A program made the translations under genes and the position numbers. A DNA stretch of 64,000 nt from Tubulanus polymorphus (taxonomy: Eukaryota > Nemertea > Palaeonemertea > Tubulaniformes > Tubulanidae), in the NCBI RefSeq assembly GCF_964204645.1, contig NC_134026.1, forward strand, positions 26,926,650-26,990,649, given 5' to 3'. Numbering within the stretch: the first letter of the stretch is position 1; every line of letters starts with the position of its first letter. Positions 63,950 to 64,000 of this stretch are shown here, one piece after another. The notes below the pieces were generated by a model. That model saw only the letters and a list, made by a program, of their open reading frames with translations, did no database searches and was not told the DNA's origin.

Positions 63950-64000
63950 CGCACCCTTTATACACTTAGGACTATATTTTCAAGCGCTATACTTCTTTCT

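Overview
The window is a piece of an animal nuclear genome, most likely an invertebrate bilaterian and probably marine. It is AT-rich, its genes are split by GT-AG introns, microsatellites and small transposon relics are common, and the gene set is metazoan (EYA, a membrane NPP, FBXO39-like). The exact taxon cannot be settled from the sequence.

Layout. 1-4060 has no gene I can support; it holds a ~120 bp tandem repeat, a tRNA-derived SINE-like dimer, a 414 bp element with 40 bp terminal inverted repeats and a 109 bp MITE. 4308-5743 (+) is methylthioribose-1-phosphate isomerase (MRI1), five exons, 353 aa. 7236-11594 (-) is an ectonucleotide pyrophosphatase/phosphodiesterase, 21 exons, 797 aa, convergent with MRI1. 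14762-54814 (-) is an Eyes absent (EYA) homologue, 20 exons, 643 aa, with a 22.7 kb first intron; it fills about 60% of the window. 58959-60757 (+) is a small secreted C-type-lectin-like gene. 60915-62698 (+) is an FBXO39-like F-box protein, 482 aa, with a probable GC-AG intron. 63080-63949 (-) is a short coiled-coil protein, convergent with the F-box gene, carrying a second copy of the MITE in an intron.

Every exon boundary given was read by hand from splice signals. For MRI1, NPP, EYA, the F-box gene and the coiled-coil gene the exon lengths add up to a whole number of codons and the joined translation stays open, which is strong internal support. The genes do not form one pathway: MRI1 serves methionine salvage, the NPP acts on extracellular nucleotides, EYA is a nuclear phosphatase/co-activator of the retinal determination network, and the F-box protein is a presumed SCF ubiquitin-ligase adaptor.

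No wholly new system was found. The best leads are a two-copy MITE family with 9 bp target duplications, the 414 bp TIR element, an NPP that keeps its nuclease-like domain but has no room for somatomedin-B domains, paired SUMO-type motifs in EYA, a GC-AG intron that rescues the F-box reading frame, a 144 bp AT palindrome, and unusually frequent palindromic octamers.
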